Shown: in pieces, positions 43,326 to 51,931 of the stretch
Layout: the number at the start of each line of letters is the position of its first letter
How positions within the stretch are numbered: the stretch's first letter is position 1
Source of the DNA: CALUOB01 sp944322305
GTDB lineage: Bacteria; Actinomycetota; Coriobacteriia; Coriobacteriales; Coriobacteriaceae
DNA: 64,000 bases
Assembly: GCA_963931605.1 (NCBI GenBank)
Contig: OZ007031.1
Location: 1,426,001 to 1,490,000, forward strand
Direction: 5' to 3'
Notes under the pieces: generated by a model
Told to the model about the DNA's origin: nothing
Databases searched by the model: none
The model's input: the letters and a program-made list of their open reading frames with translations, nothing else
Program-made: the position numbers and the translations under genes

Positions 43326-43518
43326 GAAAGAGAGGGCCCGACCCCGGGGCCCGCCGCGCCCGAGGCCGCTGGAAGGCCGCTCGAGCCCGCTTTTTGGGCA
43401 GCGGGGCGCCGCCACGCCCGCCTCAAAGACTTTCGGCCGAGGCCCCCGGCCGTAGCGACGAAACGCGCGTCGAACGGACACGCCCTCAAGCGGCGGAGGC
43501 CCCGGGTGAGGATAGGCA

Positions 43519-43563
43519 GGCCCGACCGCTCGCGGCGGCTCCGCGAGCGGTCGGGCCGGTTTT
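43519..43563 (+). terminator. Strong hairpin near the IS110 right end
   Basis: A 17-bp perfect stem (GGCCCGACCGCTCGCGG and complement) with a 5-base loop is followed by GGTTTT. It may stop readthrough out of the element. Confidence 0.75.
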
Positions 43564-43590
43564 GCCTCTTGACAATGTTCAGCTCATATT

Positions 43591-43649
43591 AAAACGCCGG
43601 GGCATCGCTGCCCCGGCGCGTACGTTCCTGGTGGGTCATCAGGGGTTCG
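43591..43649. repeat. 59-bp direct repeat carrying the tRNA-Lys 3' end (copy 1)
   Basis: This is identical to 43743-43801. It contains the tRNA terminator hairpin and the last 21 bases of tRNA-Lys including CCA, and diverges in the T-loop (after GGGGTTCG). The 93 bp between the copies contain another T-arm-like stem at about 43714-43733. It is probably an attachment-site duplication left by an element integrated at the tRNA. Confidence 0.7.
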
Positions 43650-43742
43650 GCGCCCGCCTTCGGCGGCCGCGCCGCTCGTCGGGCTCCGCCCTCCTCGCGC
43701 GCTCGCGCCCCCAGCGGGGTTTGAACCCCGCGCCGGTTACCC

Positions 43743-43770
43743 AAAACGCCGGGGCATCGCTGCCCCGGCG
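43743..43770 (-). terminator. Terminator of tRNA-Lys
   Basis: On the minus strand CGCCGGGGCA, a four-base loop and TGCCCCGGCG are followed by TTTT, 10 bp past the tRNA CCA end. Confidence 0.85.
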
Positions 43771-43780
43771 CGTACGTTCC

Positions 43781-43856
43781 TGGTGGGTCATCAGGGGTTC
43801 GAACCCTGGGCCTTGGGATTAAAAGTCCCCTGCTCTGCCAACTGAGCTAATGACCC
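43781..43856 (-). tRNA. tRNA-Lys (anticodon UUU)
   Basis: The 76-base cloverleaf starts GGGTCATTAGCTCAGTTGG. It has an anticodon stem-loop with loop CTTTTAA (anticodon TTT), a T arm AGGGGTTCGAACCCCTG, acceptor TGACCC, discriminator A and an encoded CCA. Its 3' end is duplicated at 43591-43649. Confidence 0.97.
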
Positions 43857-43904
43857 GCGTAATGCATTGTAGCGGTTAGCGCCCCGCTTGGCAAAGCCCA
43901 GACG

Positions 43905-45185
43905 CTACTCCCACGCCCACTGGCCGTTCACGAACACGGGCACCTCCACGCCATCGGCGCGCACGCCCACCACGCTGAGGTCGTCCGTGCCGATCATGAA
44001 GTCCACGTGCGTGTGGCTCTTGTTCACGCCGCGCTCGAGCAGCTCGTCGGCCTCCATGTCGTAGCCGCCCTCGTAGCACTCCGGAAAGCCCATCCCCAGC
44101 GCCAGGTGGCAGCTGGCGTTCTCATCGTACAGCGTGTCGTAAAACAGGATGCCGCTCTCGCGGATCGGCGTGTTCTTGCTGATAAGCGCCACCTCGCCCA
44201 GCCGGCGCGCGCCCTCGTCGGTTGCCAGGATCTGCTCGAGCGTCTCCTTGCCCACCTCGGCGTCGTAGTCAACCACCGCGCCGTCCTCAAAGCGCAGCCA
44301 AAAGCGGTCCACCTTGTTGCCGTGGTGGATAAGCGGCAGCGCAGAGTGTACTACGCCGTCCACGCGACGGCAGTCCGGCGAGGTGAAGACCTCCTCGGTG
44401 GGGATGTTCGGGAAAAACGCGCGCCCCTCGGGCGTCTCGGTGCGCCCGCCGTCCCACAGGTGCCGGTCGGTGAGCCCCACCGTGAGATCCGTTCCGTTGG
44501 ACACCGTGTAGCGCAGGTGATCGAAGTGGTTCTCGTTCAGCAGGCGCAGGTTCTTCTCGAACGTGGCGTTGTGCAGGTCCCAGTCGGCCTCGGGGTCCTC
44601 GCCCATGGCGCGCGCCGTGACGAGAATCGCCTTCCACAGGCGGTACACCGCCACTTCGTCCGGCTCGCCGGGAAAGACCTCGCGCGCCCACGCCGCCACC
44701 GGCGCACCGGCGATGCACCACGGGTTGATGTTGAAGTCGAGCCCGCGGCGGAACGCCTTGCACTGGCTGTTGCGCGCCAGCGAGGCCGCCATGGGCTTGG
44801 CCGGATCGATGCCGGCAAGCGCCGCCGGATCGGAGCCCTCCACAAAGATGAAGCACGCGCCGTCCTCGGCCAGGCTGTCGTACATCAGGCGCTGCCACGC
44901 GGGCACCGTGCGGAACCAGTCGATATCCACGTGCTCGTAAGTGGTACGCGCCACCTCGTCGTCGCTCCAGATCACCGTCACGTGACGCGCGCCGGCCTCG
45001 TAGGCCTTGCGCACCAGCAGCCGTGCGAACGCCGCCGTCTCCACCGGCGCGCTCACCACTACCTCCTGCCCGGGCTGCACGTTGACGCCCTGGCGCACCA
45101 CGAGCGCAGCGTACTTCTCGATATGAGGCGCAAGGGCCTTCATGCCAACACGGGCCTCCTCGCAAGTCAGCGCGGCTGTGATCAT
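43905..45185 (-). CDS. M29-family aminopeptidase (AmpS/PepS-like)
   Basis: This 426-residue cytoplasmic metallo-aminopeptidase takes N-terminal amino acids off peptides. Family features are YAALVVRQGVNVQPGQEVVV near the start, the metal-binding region NIPTEEVFTSPD, and SHTHVDFMIG with the C-terminal histidines and acids. AAAGGAG lies before the ATG at 45185. It is monocistronic, with tRNA-Lys downstream. Confidence 0.93.
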   Translation of the reverse strand: MITAALTCEEARVGMKALAPHIEKYAALVVRQGVNVQPGQEVVVSAPVETAAFARLLVRKAYEAGARHVTVIWSDDEVARTTYEHVDIDWFRTVPAWQRLMYDSLAEDGACFIFVEGSDPAALAGIDPAKPMAASLARNSQCKAFRRGLDFNINPWCIAGAPVAAWAREVFPGEPDEVAVYRLWKAILVTARAMGEDPEADWDLHNATFEKNLRLLNENHFDHLRYTVSNGTDLTVGLTDRHLWDGGRTETPEGRAFFPNIPTEEVFTSPDCRRVDGVVHSALPLIHHGNKVDRFWLRFEDGAVVDYDAEVGKETLEQILATDEGARRLGEVALISKNTPIRESGILFYDTLYDENASCHLALGMGFPECYEGGYDMEADELLERGVNKSHTHVDFMIGTDDLSVVGVRADGVEVPVFVNGQWAWE

Positions 45186-45330
45186 GACGCTCCTTTCACA
45201 CGGCAGCGCCCCCGCAAAGCGCAGGGGCGCCGTAACCATCTATCTGTTCCACTGTACCCAAAAGCCTCGCGCCCAAAACTCGTCATGCGGCGTGCGGCGA
45301 GCTCGGCCTTCGGCAAGGTAGCGGAAACGT

Positions 45331-45368
45331 TGAAAAAAGCGCGCCTCGGGGGTTCCGGAGGCGCGCTT
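45331..45368 (-). terminator. Terminator of the H1-like gene
   Basis: On the minus strand AAGCGCGCCTC, a ten-base loop and GAGGCGCGCTT are followed by TTTTC, about 40 bp past the stop codon. Confidence 0.93.
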
Positions 45369-45407
45369 CAAGGCAACTTACTTACTCAGCGGCAGGAGCC
45401 GCAGCGC

Positions 45408-46838
45408 TTAGATGCTCGCGACGGCAGCGTTGAAGTCGGACTTCAGCCAGTTGAGGTCGATGCTGGCAACGTTGTCGAAGTTGACCTGCCAGTCGTTCAT
45501 CACGCGGCCGATGGCAGTGCAGGGCACGCCGGCGCCGCGCAGGCGGGCGATAAGCTCGTCCTCGCAGCCCAGCGCAACGGACGCGAGGATGCGCAGCGGG
45601 GCCTTCTCGGCATCCGCGGGCTCGGCGGTCAGGTTGCCGTCGAAGACGACGAACGCGCCCTTGTCGCCGGTGTTGGCGCACTCGCACACGACGCGGGCAA
45701 CCGACTTGTCGCAGTTGCGCACGGAACGCACCAGGCCGGCGTCAACGGCGCCGCGGGCGATGGCATCCACCGAGGAGTTGCTCTCGTAGGTAGCCTCGAC
45801 CGTGGCGTCCGGGTTGCCGATCAGCACGATAAGGTCGTCGGCCTCAACAAAGCCGATGGGCAGGTCGTTGTAGCCGTCGATGGGCTTGATCTCGGGCTTC
45901 GGGGCCGGCTTGGGCTTGGAAGCGGCAGCCTTCTTGGGCGCGGGCTCGGGAGCCTTGGCTGGCTCGGCCTTGGGGGCCTCAGCGGCCTTCTCGACCTTGG
46001 CGGCGGCCGGCTTGGCCTCAGGCTTCTCCTCGGCCTTCACCGCCGGCTTGGGCTCGGCCTTCTTGGCAGGCTCAGCCTTCTCAACGGGCTCGGCGGCCTT
46101 GGGCGCAGCGGTCTTAGCGGCAGCCTTGGGAGCGGCCTTCTTTGCCGGCGCCTTCTTGGCGGGCGCGGCCTTGGGCGCAGCGGTCTTCTCCTCCGCCGGA
46201 GCCTCCGTGGCAGGCTCAGCCTTGGCAGCGGCCTTGGGCTCGGCGGCCTTCTTGGTCGTAGTCTTGGTCGCAGCCTTGGCGGCGGGCTTCGCGGCGTCCT
46301 TGGCAGCGGCCTTGGTTGCGGCGGCCTTGGCGGCCGGCTTCGCAGCGGGCTTCTCCTCCGCCTTCACCGCGGACTTGGCGGCAGCGGCCTTCGGGGCAGC
46401 CTTGGCAGCGGGCTTTTCGGCAGCGACCTTGGGCTCGGCAGCCGGCTTAGCGGCGGCATCAGCCTTGGCGGCCATGGTCTTGGCGGCAGCGGCCTTGGTA
46501 GCCGGAGCCTTCGCGGCGGCCTTGGCAGCCGTGCTCTTGGTAGCGGTCTTGGTTGCCGCGGTCTTTACAGCCGGCTTGGCCGCGGGTGCGTCCTTCGCCG
46601 CGGCAGCAGTCTTGGCGGCAGCCGGCTTGGCGGCGGCAGCGGCAGTCGCCGCCGGAGCAGCAGCGGCCTTCGCAGCCGGTGCGGCTTTCTCAGCAGTCGG
46701 GGCCTTGGCAGCGACGACAGGCTTGGTCTCCTCAGCAGCAACCGGCTTGGCGGCCGGAGCCTTTGCAGCTGCGGTGATCTTTGCAGCGGAGGCCTTCGCC
46801 CTGCTCGCGGCAGTCGTGGTCTTCTTCCTCGTGGCCAT
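45408..46838 (-). CDS. Histone H1-like Ala/Lys-rich protein with unrecognised C-terminal domain
   Basis: The 476-residue protein has two parts. Residues 1 to about 315 are Lys/Ala/Pro repeats (AAKPAAKAA, KKAPAKKAAPKAA) like bacterial H1/HupB-tail proteins, predicted disordered and DNA-binding. Residues about 320-476 form a globular, acidic domain (DGYNDLPIGFVEADDLIVLIGNPDATVEATYES ... CEDELIARLRGAGVPCTAIGRVMNDW, quoted in pieces) that I do not recognise. AAGGG is seven bases before the ATG. A good terminator follows. A nucleoid role is inferred from composition only. Confidence 0.8.
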   Translation of the reverse strand: MATRKKTTTAASRAKASAAKITAAAKAPAAKPVAAEETKPVVAAKAPTAEKAAPAAKAAAAPAATAAAAAKPAAAKTAAAAKDAPAAKPAVKTAATKTATKSTAAKAAAKAPATKAAAAKTMAAKADAAAKPAAEPKVAAEKPAAKAAPKAAAAKSAVKAEEKPAAKPAAKAAATKAAAKDAAKPAAKAATKTTTKKAAEPKAAAKAEPATEAPAEEKTAAPKAAPAKKAPAKKAAPKAAAKTAAPKAAEPVEKAEPAKKAEPKPAVKAEEKPEAKPAAAKVEKAAEAPKAEPAKAPEPAPKKAAASKPKPAPKPEIKPIDGYNDLPIGFVEADDLIVLIGNPDATVEATYESNSSVDAIARGAVDAGLVRSVRNCDKSVARVVCECANTGDKGAFVVFDGNLTAEPADAEKAPLRILASVALGCEDELIARLRGAGVPCTAIGRVMNDWQVNFDNVASIDLNWLKSDFNAAVASI

Positions 46839-46967
46839 ACGCTATCCCTTCTCCTTCAGGCCGCACACGGCGGCCGCATCGCGTGACCAACGCCGGACGC
46901 GCCCCCGCGCGCCCGGCCCAAGTTCTCAGAACCGTCGGACTTGTGGCCCCGGCGGCATTCCCTCATC

Positions 46968-47564
46968 TTACCCGCGCTTTTTCTTCTTTTCGCGCTTCGC
47001 GGCGCTCTCTTCGGCCGCACGTTGCAAAATCGCATCCATACGGCTGTCGGACATGCCCTCAACGGTGGCGCGCACCTCGTTGCGAATCGGTCGGATGCGC
47101 ACGAAGTCAAAGATCAGGCCGCCGATAAGGCCCGCGTAGGCAAGCGCCACGCACACCAGCATGCCGATCTCCATAAACGACCCCGTAACGCCCGCGCTCA
47201 CCAGCGTGATCATGAGCAGCGCCAGCACGAAGCCCGCGCCGGCGGCGCCCAGGAAGCACCAGTACGCCTTGCGGCGCGACTGGTACTGCGGCTGCTGCTT
47301 GAGCAGGTAGTTCACGCACGTCTCGATGCGATCCTCGAGCTCGCGGCGCTCGGCGCGGCGGGCGCGCTTCTCTTCCTTGGAAAGGCCGGCCAGGGACTCG
47401 CCCTGCTCGATCTTCTTGCGGCGGTCTTTGGACGACGCGGGAACCACGCGCACCGAGCTGGCGGCGGCGCGGGCGGGTTTGGCGCTGGACGCCGATTTGC
47501 GCGCCATGCCCGTACGCTCGGTACCAGGCTGATTGCGCTTGTTCATAGGACTGCGTTGACTCAC
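46968..47564 (-). CDS. Hypothetical two-helix membrane protein downstream of purC
   Basis: This is a 198-residue protein. A basic N-terminal half (KKIEQGESLAGLSKEEKRARRAERRELEDRI) is followed by two hydrophobic helices (FLGAAGAGFVLALLMITLVSAG; MLVCVALAYAGLIGGLIFDFV) and a basic Lys-rich tail. The GTG at 47564 directly follows the purC stop (TAA-GTG) and AAGGAG lies ten bases upstream, so translation is probably coupled. Family not recognised. Confidence 0.75.
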   Translation of the reverse strand: MSQRSPMNKRNQPGTERTGMARKSASSAKPARAAASSVRVVPASSKDRRKKIEQGESLAGLSKEEKRARRAERRELEDRIETCVNYLLKQQPQYQSRRKAYWCFLGAAGAGFVLALLMITLVSAGVTGSFMEIGMLVCVALAYAGLIGGLIFDFVRIRPIRNEVRATVEGMSDSRMDAILQRAAEESAAKREKKKKRG

Positions 47565-48452
47565 TTAGCCCTGCTCCTTCATGGACGTGAACGTGCTTGC
47601 GGTGATGATCTCGTACGCCTCGCGGTAGCGCGCGGACGTGCCCTCGATGACCTCGGCGGGCAGGTGCGGCGGCTCGCCGGTCATATCCCAGTTGGCGCGC
47701 AGCCAGTCGCGCACGTACTGCTTGTCGTAGCTCGGCTGGACCTTGCCCTCCTCGTAGGAGTCGGCCGGCCAGAAGCGGCTGGAGTCCGGCGTGAGGCACT
47801 CGTCGATGAGGGTGACCTTGCCGTCGATGATGCCGAACTCGAACTTGGTGTCGGCGATGATGATGCCGCGGGTGGCGGCGTACTCGGCCGCGGCGGTGTA
47901 GATCTCGAGCGAGAGGTCGCGCAGCTGGCGGGCAATGTCCTCGCCCACGATCTCAACGCAGCGCTCGTAGGAGATGTTCTCGTCGTGATCGCCGATGGCA
48001 GCCTTGGTGGACGGCGTGAAGATGGGCTCGGGCAGCTTGGAGGCCTCGGTGAGCCCGGCGGGCAGGTGGATGCCGCACACGGTGCCGTTCTCGTCGTAGG
48101 TCTTCTTGCCCGAGCCGGTGAGGTAGCCGCGCACGATGCACTCCACCGGGATGGTCTGGGCCTTCTTCACCAGCATGGAGCGGCCGGCCAGGTAGGCGCG
48201 GTACGGCGCGAACTCCTCCGGATAGTCGGCCGGGTCGATGGAGACGAGGTGGTTGGGCACCAGGTCGGCGAACTTGTCGAACCAAAACGCCGAGATGCGG
48301 TTCAGGACCTCGCCCTTGTAGGGGATCTCGTCGGGCAGGATGAAGTCGTAGGCAGAGATGCGGTCGGTCGCCACCATGAGCAGATTGTCACCCGCGTCGT
48401 AGATGTCGCGCACCTTGCCCTGGGAGTCAGGGCGAATCTCGTCAAGCGCCAC
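47565..48452 (-). CDS. purC: Phosphoribosylaminoimidazole-succinocarboxamide synthase
   Basis: PurC ligates aspartate to CAIR in purine synthesis using ATP. The 295-residue protein shows GKVRDIYDAGDNLLMVATDRISAYD at the start, ECIVRGYLTGSG, DTKFEFG, LIDECLTPDSSRFWP and the end region SYDKQYVRDWL. The GTG at 48452 is preferred: AAGGAG lies ten bases upstream. It sits 60 bp behind the histidine kinase and is not with other pur genes. Confidence 0.96.
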   Translation of the reverse strand: MALDEIRPDSQGKVRDIYDAGDNLLMVATDRISAYDFILPDEIPYKGEVLNRISAFWFDKFADLVPNHLVSIDPADYPEEFAPYRAYLAGRSMLVKKAQTIPVECIVRGYLTGSGKKTYDENGTVCGIHLPAGLTEASKLPEPIFTPSTKAAIGDHDENISYERCVEIVGEDIARQLRDLSLEIYTAAAEYAATRGIIIADTKFEFGIIDGKVTLIDECLTPDSSRFWPADSYEEGKVQPSYDKQYVRDWLRANWDMTGEPPHLPAEVIEGTSARYREAYEIITASTFTSMKEQG

Positions 48453-48512
48453 GTTGGTCAGCTCCTTCGTTGTGTTGCCGCACGCGCGGGGCACGCTCGC
48501 GCGTCTTGGGGA

Positions 48513-50069
48513 CTAATGCTCGATTGTAGACGATGAGGGCGCGTCGTTGTGCTCACGCGGCAGATGAATCGTAAAAGTAGTACCGTGGCCCAGCTCGGAC
48601 TCCACCGCGATGAAGCCGTGATGGCGCTCCACGATCATCTTGGTCACCGCCAGGCCCACGCCCAGGCCGCCGGCCTCGCGCGCGCGGCTGGCGTCGGCGC
48701 GCCAAAAGCGCCCGAACACGCGCGACAGATCCTCCTTGGCGATGCCGATGCCGGTGTCCTTGACCGACACGGTGACGTAGCGTCGGTCGCCGCCCACGCT
48801 CACCACCACCCAGCCGCCCTCGGGCGTGTAGCGCATGGCGTTGGAGAGCAGGTTGATGACCGCCTGGGTGACCATGTCGGGGTCGGCCGGCACCATGGCA
48901 TCGTGCCCGGCGGTTTCGTCCGAGAAGCGCAGGCGCAGGTCGCGGGTGGAGAAGAGCGGCTGCTGGGTCTCCACGATGTTGCGCACGAAGGGCACCATCT
49001 CCACGTCCTCGATCTTGAGCGGCGCGGTGCGGTTCTCCATGCGCGACAGGTCGAGCATCTGCTGCACCAGGCGCGACAGGCGGCGCGTCTCGGAGGCCAC
49101 CGTCTCCAGGTGGTCGTAGTCGGCCTCGTAGATGCCGTCCTGCATGGCCTCCACCGTGGCGAGCATGGCCTGCAGCGGCGTACGCAGCTCATGCGCCACG
49201 TCGGAGGTGAGCCGGCGCTCGTGCTTGAGGTTCTTCTCCATAGACTCGGCCATCTCGTCGAAGGTCTCGCCCAGCTGGTCTATCTCGTCGTCGCCCTTAA
49301 GGCCGGTGCGGGCCGAGAGGTCGCCGTCGCGGATCTGCTTGGCGGTTGAGGTGATGCGGCGGATGGGGTTGGTGAGCGCGCGCGAGAAGATGAGGCCCAT
49401 GATCACCGCGATGGCGATGGCGATAACCGCCGCCAAGGCCATGGCCTGGAAGGTGCTCTCGCGGAAGGCCGTGTCGGTCTTGGTGAGCAGCACGTCGCTG
49501 CCGAGGACCCACATGCGGATGGTGCCGATCTCCGTGCCGTCGGAGGTGACGATGGGCAGCGAAACCGCGCCCTCGGCGTCGGTGGGGGCGGTGGAGAGCA
49601 CGCCGTGCGCCACCGGGGCGCCGCCGTGAACATCATCGCTGCCCTCGGCCATGAGCGAGGCGGCGATGTTGGTGTCGTCATAGATAACCACGCCGTCCTC
49701 GTTCACCACCTGGATCCCCAGGTCCTCCGAGATGAGCTCGGAGTCGGCGGTCGAGGAGAGCAAGTCGCTGGTCCAGCGGCCACCCGCGTCCTCGTAGCCC
49801 GCAGCCAGGCGCTCAGCCGTGACCTTGGCGATGTCCTCCACGTTGGCACGGGTGTAGGCGGTGAACACGCCGCTCCACACCACCGAGATCACCACCACGA
49901 GCACGAGCACCGTCATGAGCGCGGTGAGCGCGAAGAACAGCGTCATGCGCGAGGCATAGCTCACCGGCGGCCGCACGTCCGAGCGCGGGGTGTTCCACCG
50001 GGCGCGAGAGCTCTTCTCATCCCCGGAGGGCTTGTGTCTTTGATCGAGAACCAGGCGTGCAGGCAGCAT
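48513..50069 (-). CDS. Two-component sensor histidine kinase
   Basis: This 518-residue membrane kinase has a first helix (LFFALTALMTVLVLVVVISVVW), an extracellular sensing region of about 130 residues and a second helix (ALAAVIAIAIAVIMGLIF). A HAMP domain follows, then HisKA with the phospho-accepting His at about residue 293 (VAHELRTPL) and an HATPase domain (NLLSNAMRYTPEGG, VKDTGIGI, GLGVGLAVTKMI). The ATG at 50069 has GGAAGG nine bases upstream. The response regulator gene ends 162 bp upstream, with a REP-like palindrome in between. Signal unknown. Confidence 0.95.
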   Translation of the reverse strand: MLPARLVLDQRHKPSGDEKSSRARWNTPRSDVRPPVSYASRMTLFFALTALMTVLVLVVVISVVWSGVFTAYTRANVEDIAKVTAERLAAGYEDAGGRWTSDLLSSTADSELISEDLGIQVVNEDGVVIYDDTNIAASLMAEGSDDVHGGAPVAHGVLSTAPTDAEGAVSLPIVTSDGTEIGTIRMWVLGSDVLLTKTDTAFRESTFQAMALAAVIAIAIAVIMGLIFSRALTNPIRRITSTAKQIRDGDLSARTGLKGDDEIDQLGETFDEMAESMEKNLKHERRLTSDVAHELRTPLQAMLATVEAMQDGIYEADYDHLETVASETRRLSRLVQQMLDLSRMENRTAPLKIEDVEMVPFVRNIVETQQPLFSTRDLRLRFSDETAGHDAMVPADPDMVTQAVINLLSNAMRYTPEGGWVVVSVGGDRRYVTVSVKDTGIGIAKEDLSRVFGRFWRADASRAREAGGLGVGLAVTKMIVERHHGFIAVESELGHGTTFTIHLPREHNDAPSSSTIEH

Positions 50070-50141
50070 GGGCACCAACCTTCCAACTAGGGCACCCCTG
50101 TATCGTATCCCATCGCCCGGACAAACGCCGCGAGCCTGTCA

Positions 50142-50190
50142 AACGTACCCGTCCCCCATGGCGAAATCTGCCACAGGGGACGGGTACGTT
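50142..50190. repeat. REP-like perfect inverted repeat between response regulator and kinase
   Basis: AACGTACCCGTCCCC (50142-50156) and GGGGACGGGTACGTT (50176-50190) are perfect 15-bp arms, with a smaller TGGC/GCCA pair inside. It is the same arm type as at 42053-42120. Lying inside an operon, it may lower kinase expression relative to the regulator. Confidence 0.8.
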
Positions 50191-50231
50191 CAGCGCGATC
50201 GGTAGTGCGAAGCACAGCGGGCCCGGCGCCC

Positions 50232-50948
50232 TTACTGCTTGTCGGCCTTCTTCTCGGGGGCCTCGAAGCGGTAGCCCACGCCGTGCACGGTGTAAAGCCA
50301 CTTGGGATGGCGCGGGTCGTCGCCCAGCTTGGCGCGGAGGTTCTTCACATGGGAGTCGATGGTGCGCTCGTAGCCCTCGAAGTCGTAGCCCAGAACCTTC
50401 TCCACCAGCTCCATGCGGGTGTACACGCGGCCCGGATGGCGAGCCAGGGTGGTCAGCAGCTTGAACTCGGAGGCCGTGAGGTCGACCTCCTTGCCCTCGA
50501 CCAGGATCTTGTGACCCGAGATGTCGATCACCAGGTCGGAGAAGTCGAGAACCTCGACCTGCGGCTCGTCTGCCATGTGGGTGCGGCGCAGCAGCGCGCG
50601 CACGCGGGCCACCAGCTCGCGGGGGCTGAACGGCTTGATGAGGTAGTCGTCCGCGCCGAGCTCAAGGCCGATGATGCGGTCCTCGACCTCGCCCTTGGCG
50701 GTGAGCATGATGATCGGCACGTCCGAGGTGTCGCGGATGGCGCGGCACACGCGCTCGCCGGAGAGCTTGGGCAGCATGAGATCCAAGATGATGAGGTCGA
50801 ACGGGTGCTTCTCGAACTCCTCAACGGCCGACTGGCCGTCGCCCACGCCTACCACGTAATAGCCCTCGCGCTCAAGATACGCCGCAACGGCGTCGCGAAT
50901 GGCCTTCTCGTCCTCAACCAACAGAATCTTACGTGCATCCGAAGCCAT
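50232..50948 (-). CDS. OmpR-family response regulator
   Basis: This is a 238-residue DNA-binding regulator. The receiver domain has the acidic pocket VEDE, phospho-aspartate about D56 (IILDLMLPK), MLTAKG and the lysine in LIKPFSPREL. The C-terminal winged helix (LTASEFKLLTTLARHPGRVYTRMEL, RTIDSHVKNLRAKLGDD, VHGVGYRF) is typical OmpR/PhoB. GGGAGG precedes the ATG at 50948. It pairs with the kinase downstream. The gap to 51293 contains an 8-bp inverted repeat (GTTTAGGC at 51139, GCCTAAAC at 51173) and no supported gene. Confidence 0.97.
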   Translation of the reverse strand: MASDARKILLVEDEKAIRDAVAAYLEREGYYVVGVGDGQSAVEEFEKHPFDLIILDLMLPKLSGERVCRAIRDTSDVPIIMLTAKGEVEDRIIGLELGADDYLIKPFSPRELVARVRALLRRTHMADEPQVEVLDFSDLVIDISGHKILVEGKEVDLTASEFKLLTTLARHPGRVYTRMELVEKVLGYDFEGYERTIDSHVKNLRAKLGDDPRHPKWLYTVHGVGYRFEAPEKKADKQ

Positions 50949-51292
50949 GAGCGGCCTCCCTCGCTGTCTGCTCACCCAATAATACTATCTACGCCCGGGC
51001 ACATTTTAGCGCAACGCAACGCGCAGCTCCGCCAGGCCCGGGAACCCTCTACGCAAGCGGTGAGGCGCCGCGCGCAAACGGCGTCACCGAACCGCGACAT
51101 GCCTCAAGACGCGCCGCGGCGCTTCTGCTCTTGTTCCCGTTTAGGCCCAAAGCTAAACCGTGCGCGGCTGCCGCCTAAACGCCTGGAGAAGGCGCCGGGG
51201 CAAGGCGCCGCCCGGATGCACCCGCCGGGCCGAGAGACCGGCGCCGAGGGCAGGGTGCACGGCGTGCGCCGGGCGTACGCGCCCCGGATACG

Positions 51293-51823
51293 TCAGCAGA
51301 GGCCGAGCGCAGCCTGGGCGGCTGTTGCAACGGCCGCGAGGTCGCGTGCGTCGGGATGCGCAAGGGCCGCGTCGAAGTTATCGATCATGGCCTGGATACG
51401 CGCGTCGCCGGGCTTCTCGGCCAGCATGGCCTCGTACCGGGTGCGCACGTTCGGCGTCATCTTGCCCTGGCACATGGCGCCACCCAGGTACACGGCGCTT
51501 GCCGGCAGCTGCGCGCGCACCGTGTCCAGGATGCGGTCGAAGTACTCCGGCGCTCCGCCAAAGCCCGCCGTGCCGAACAGGAACACGCGCTTGCCGCCCA
51601 GCTGGGCGAGAAGCTCCGCTGTATCGGGCGGGCAGGTGCCCTTGTCGCACCAAAAACCTACCAGCGCGGTGTCGGCCTGCGGCAAGGCGGCTGCGGCCTC
51701 AGGCCCCGCAGGGCCGTTGTAGACGCAGGTTGCGCCCTCCCGGCCCGCCAACGCCGCGGCCAAGGCGTCGGCCAGCTGGCGCGTATTGCCCGTTTTGCTG
51801 CTCGTTGCGATCAGGTACTGCAT
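51293..51823 (-). CDS. Flavodoxin-family protein
   Basis: This 176-residue FMN protein starts MQYLIATSSKTGNTRQLADALA, the phosphate-binding loop of flavodoxins. It continues with LVGFWCDKGTCPPDT and FLFGTAGFGG, the loops that hold the isoalloxazine ring. It probably carries electrons to an anaerobic reductase; the partner is not adjacent. The ATG has a GAGAGGA-type site. Confidence 0.85.
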   Translation of the reverse strand: MQYLIATSSKTGNTRQLADALAAALAGREGATCVYNGPAGPEAAAALPQADTALVGFWCDKGTCPPDTAELLAQLGGKRVFLFGTAGFGGAPEYFDRILDTVRAQLPASAVYLGGAMCQGKMTPNVRTRYEAMLAEKPGDARIQAMIDNFDAALAHPDARDLAAVATAAQAALGLC

Positions 51824-51931
51824 GGTGTCCTCTCTCTCCCGGGCCGGGCGAGGCCGGCCTGCTGCGTTTCCCTATGCCCTGGGCTTGTACCCGTTTGCGC
51901 TGGGACCGTGCTTGTTGGCGGCACTCCCGCG

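Larger units (their letters stand above)
42671..43589 (+). mobile_element. Internally deleted IS110/IS1111-type element with 17-bp inverted ends
   Basis: The ends ATATGAGCTGAACATTG (42671-42687) and its exact complement (43573-43589) bound a 919-bp unit. It contains a decayed IS110 transposase and a strong hairpin near the right end. The right end abuts the 59-bp direct repeat that borders tRNA-Lys. Inverted ends suit the IS1111 subgroup. Confidence 0.75.

Noticed and set aside
43219..43500. An independent proline-rich protein
   Set aside because: The frame continues the decayed IS110 transposase C-terminus and has no ribosome site.
43591..43741. A second complete tRNA gene
   Set aside because: Only the 3' end matches tRNA-Lys; no D arm or anticodon arm can be formed. 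The T-arm-like stem is isolated.
44007..46886. A 959-residue plus-strand reading frame ending in Gly/Leu/Ser repeats
   Set aside because: The repeats are the complement of the Ala/Lys repeats of the H1-like gene, and the front part is antisense to the aminopeptidase.
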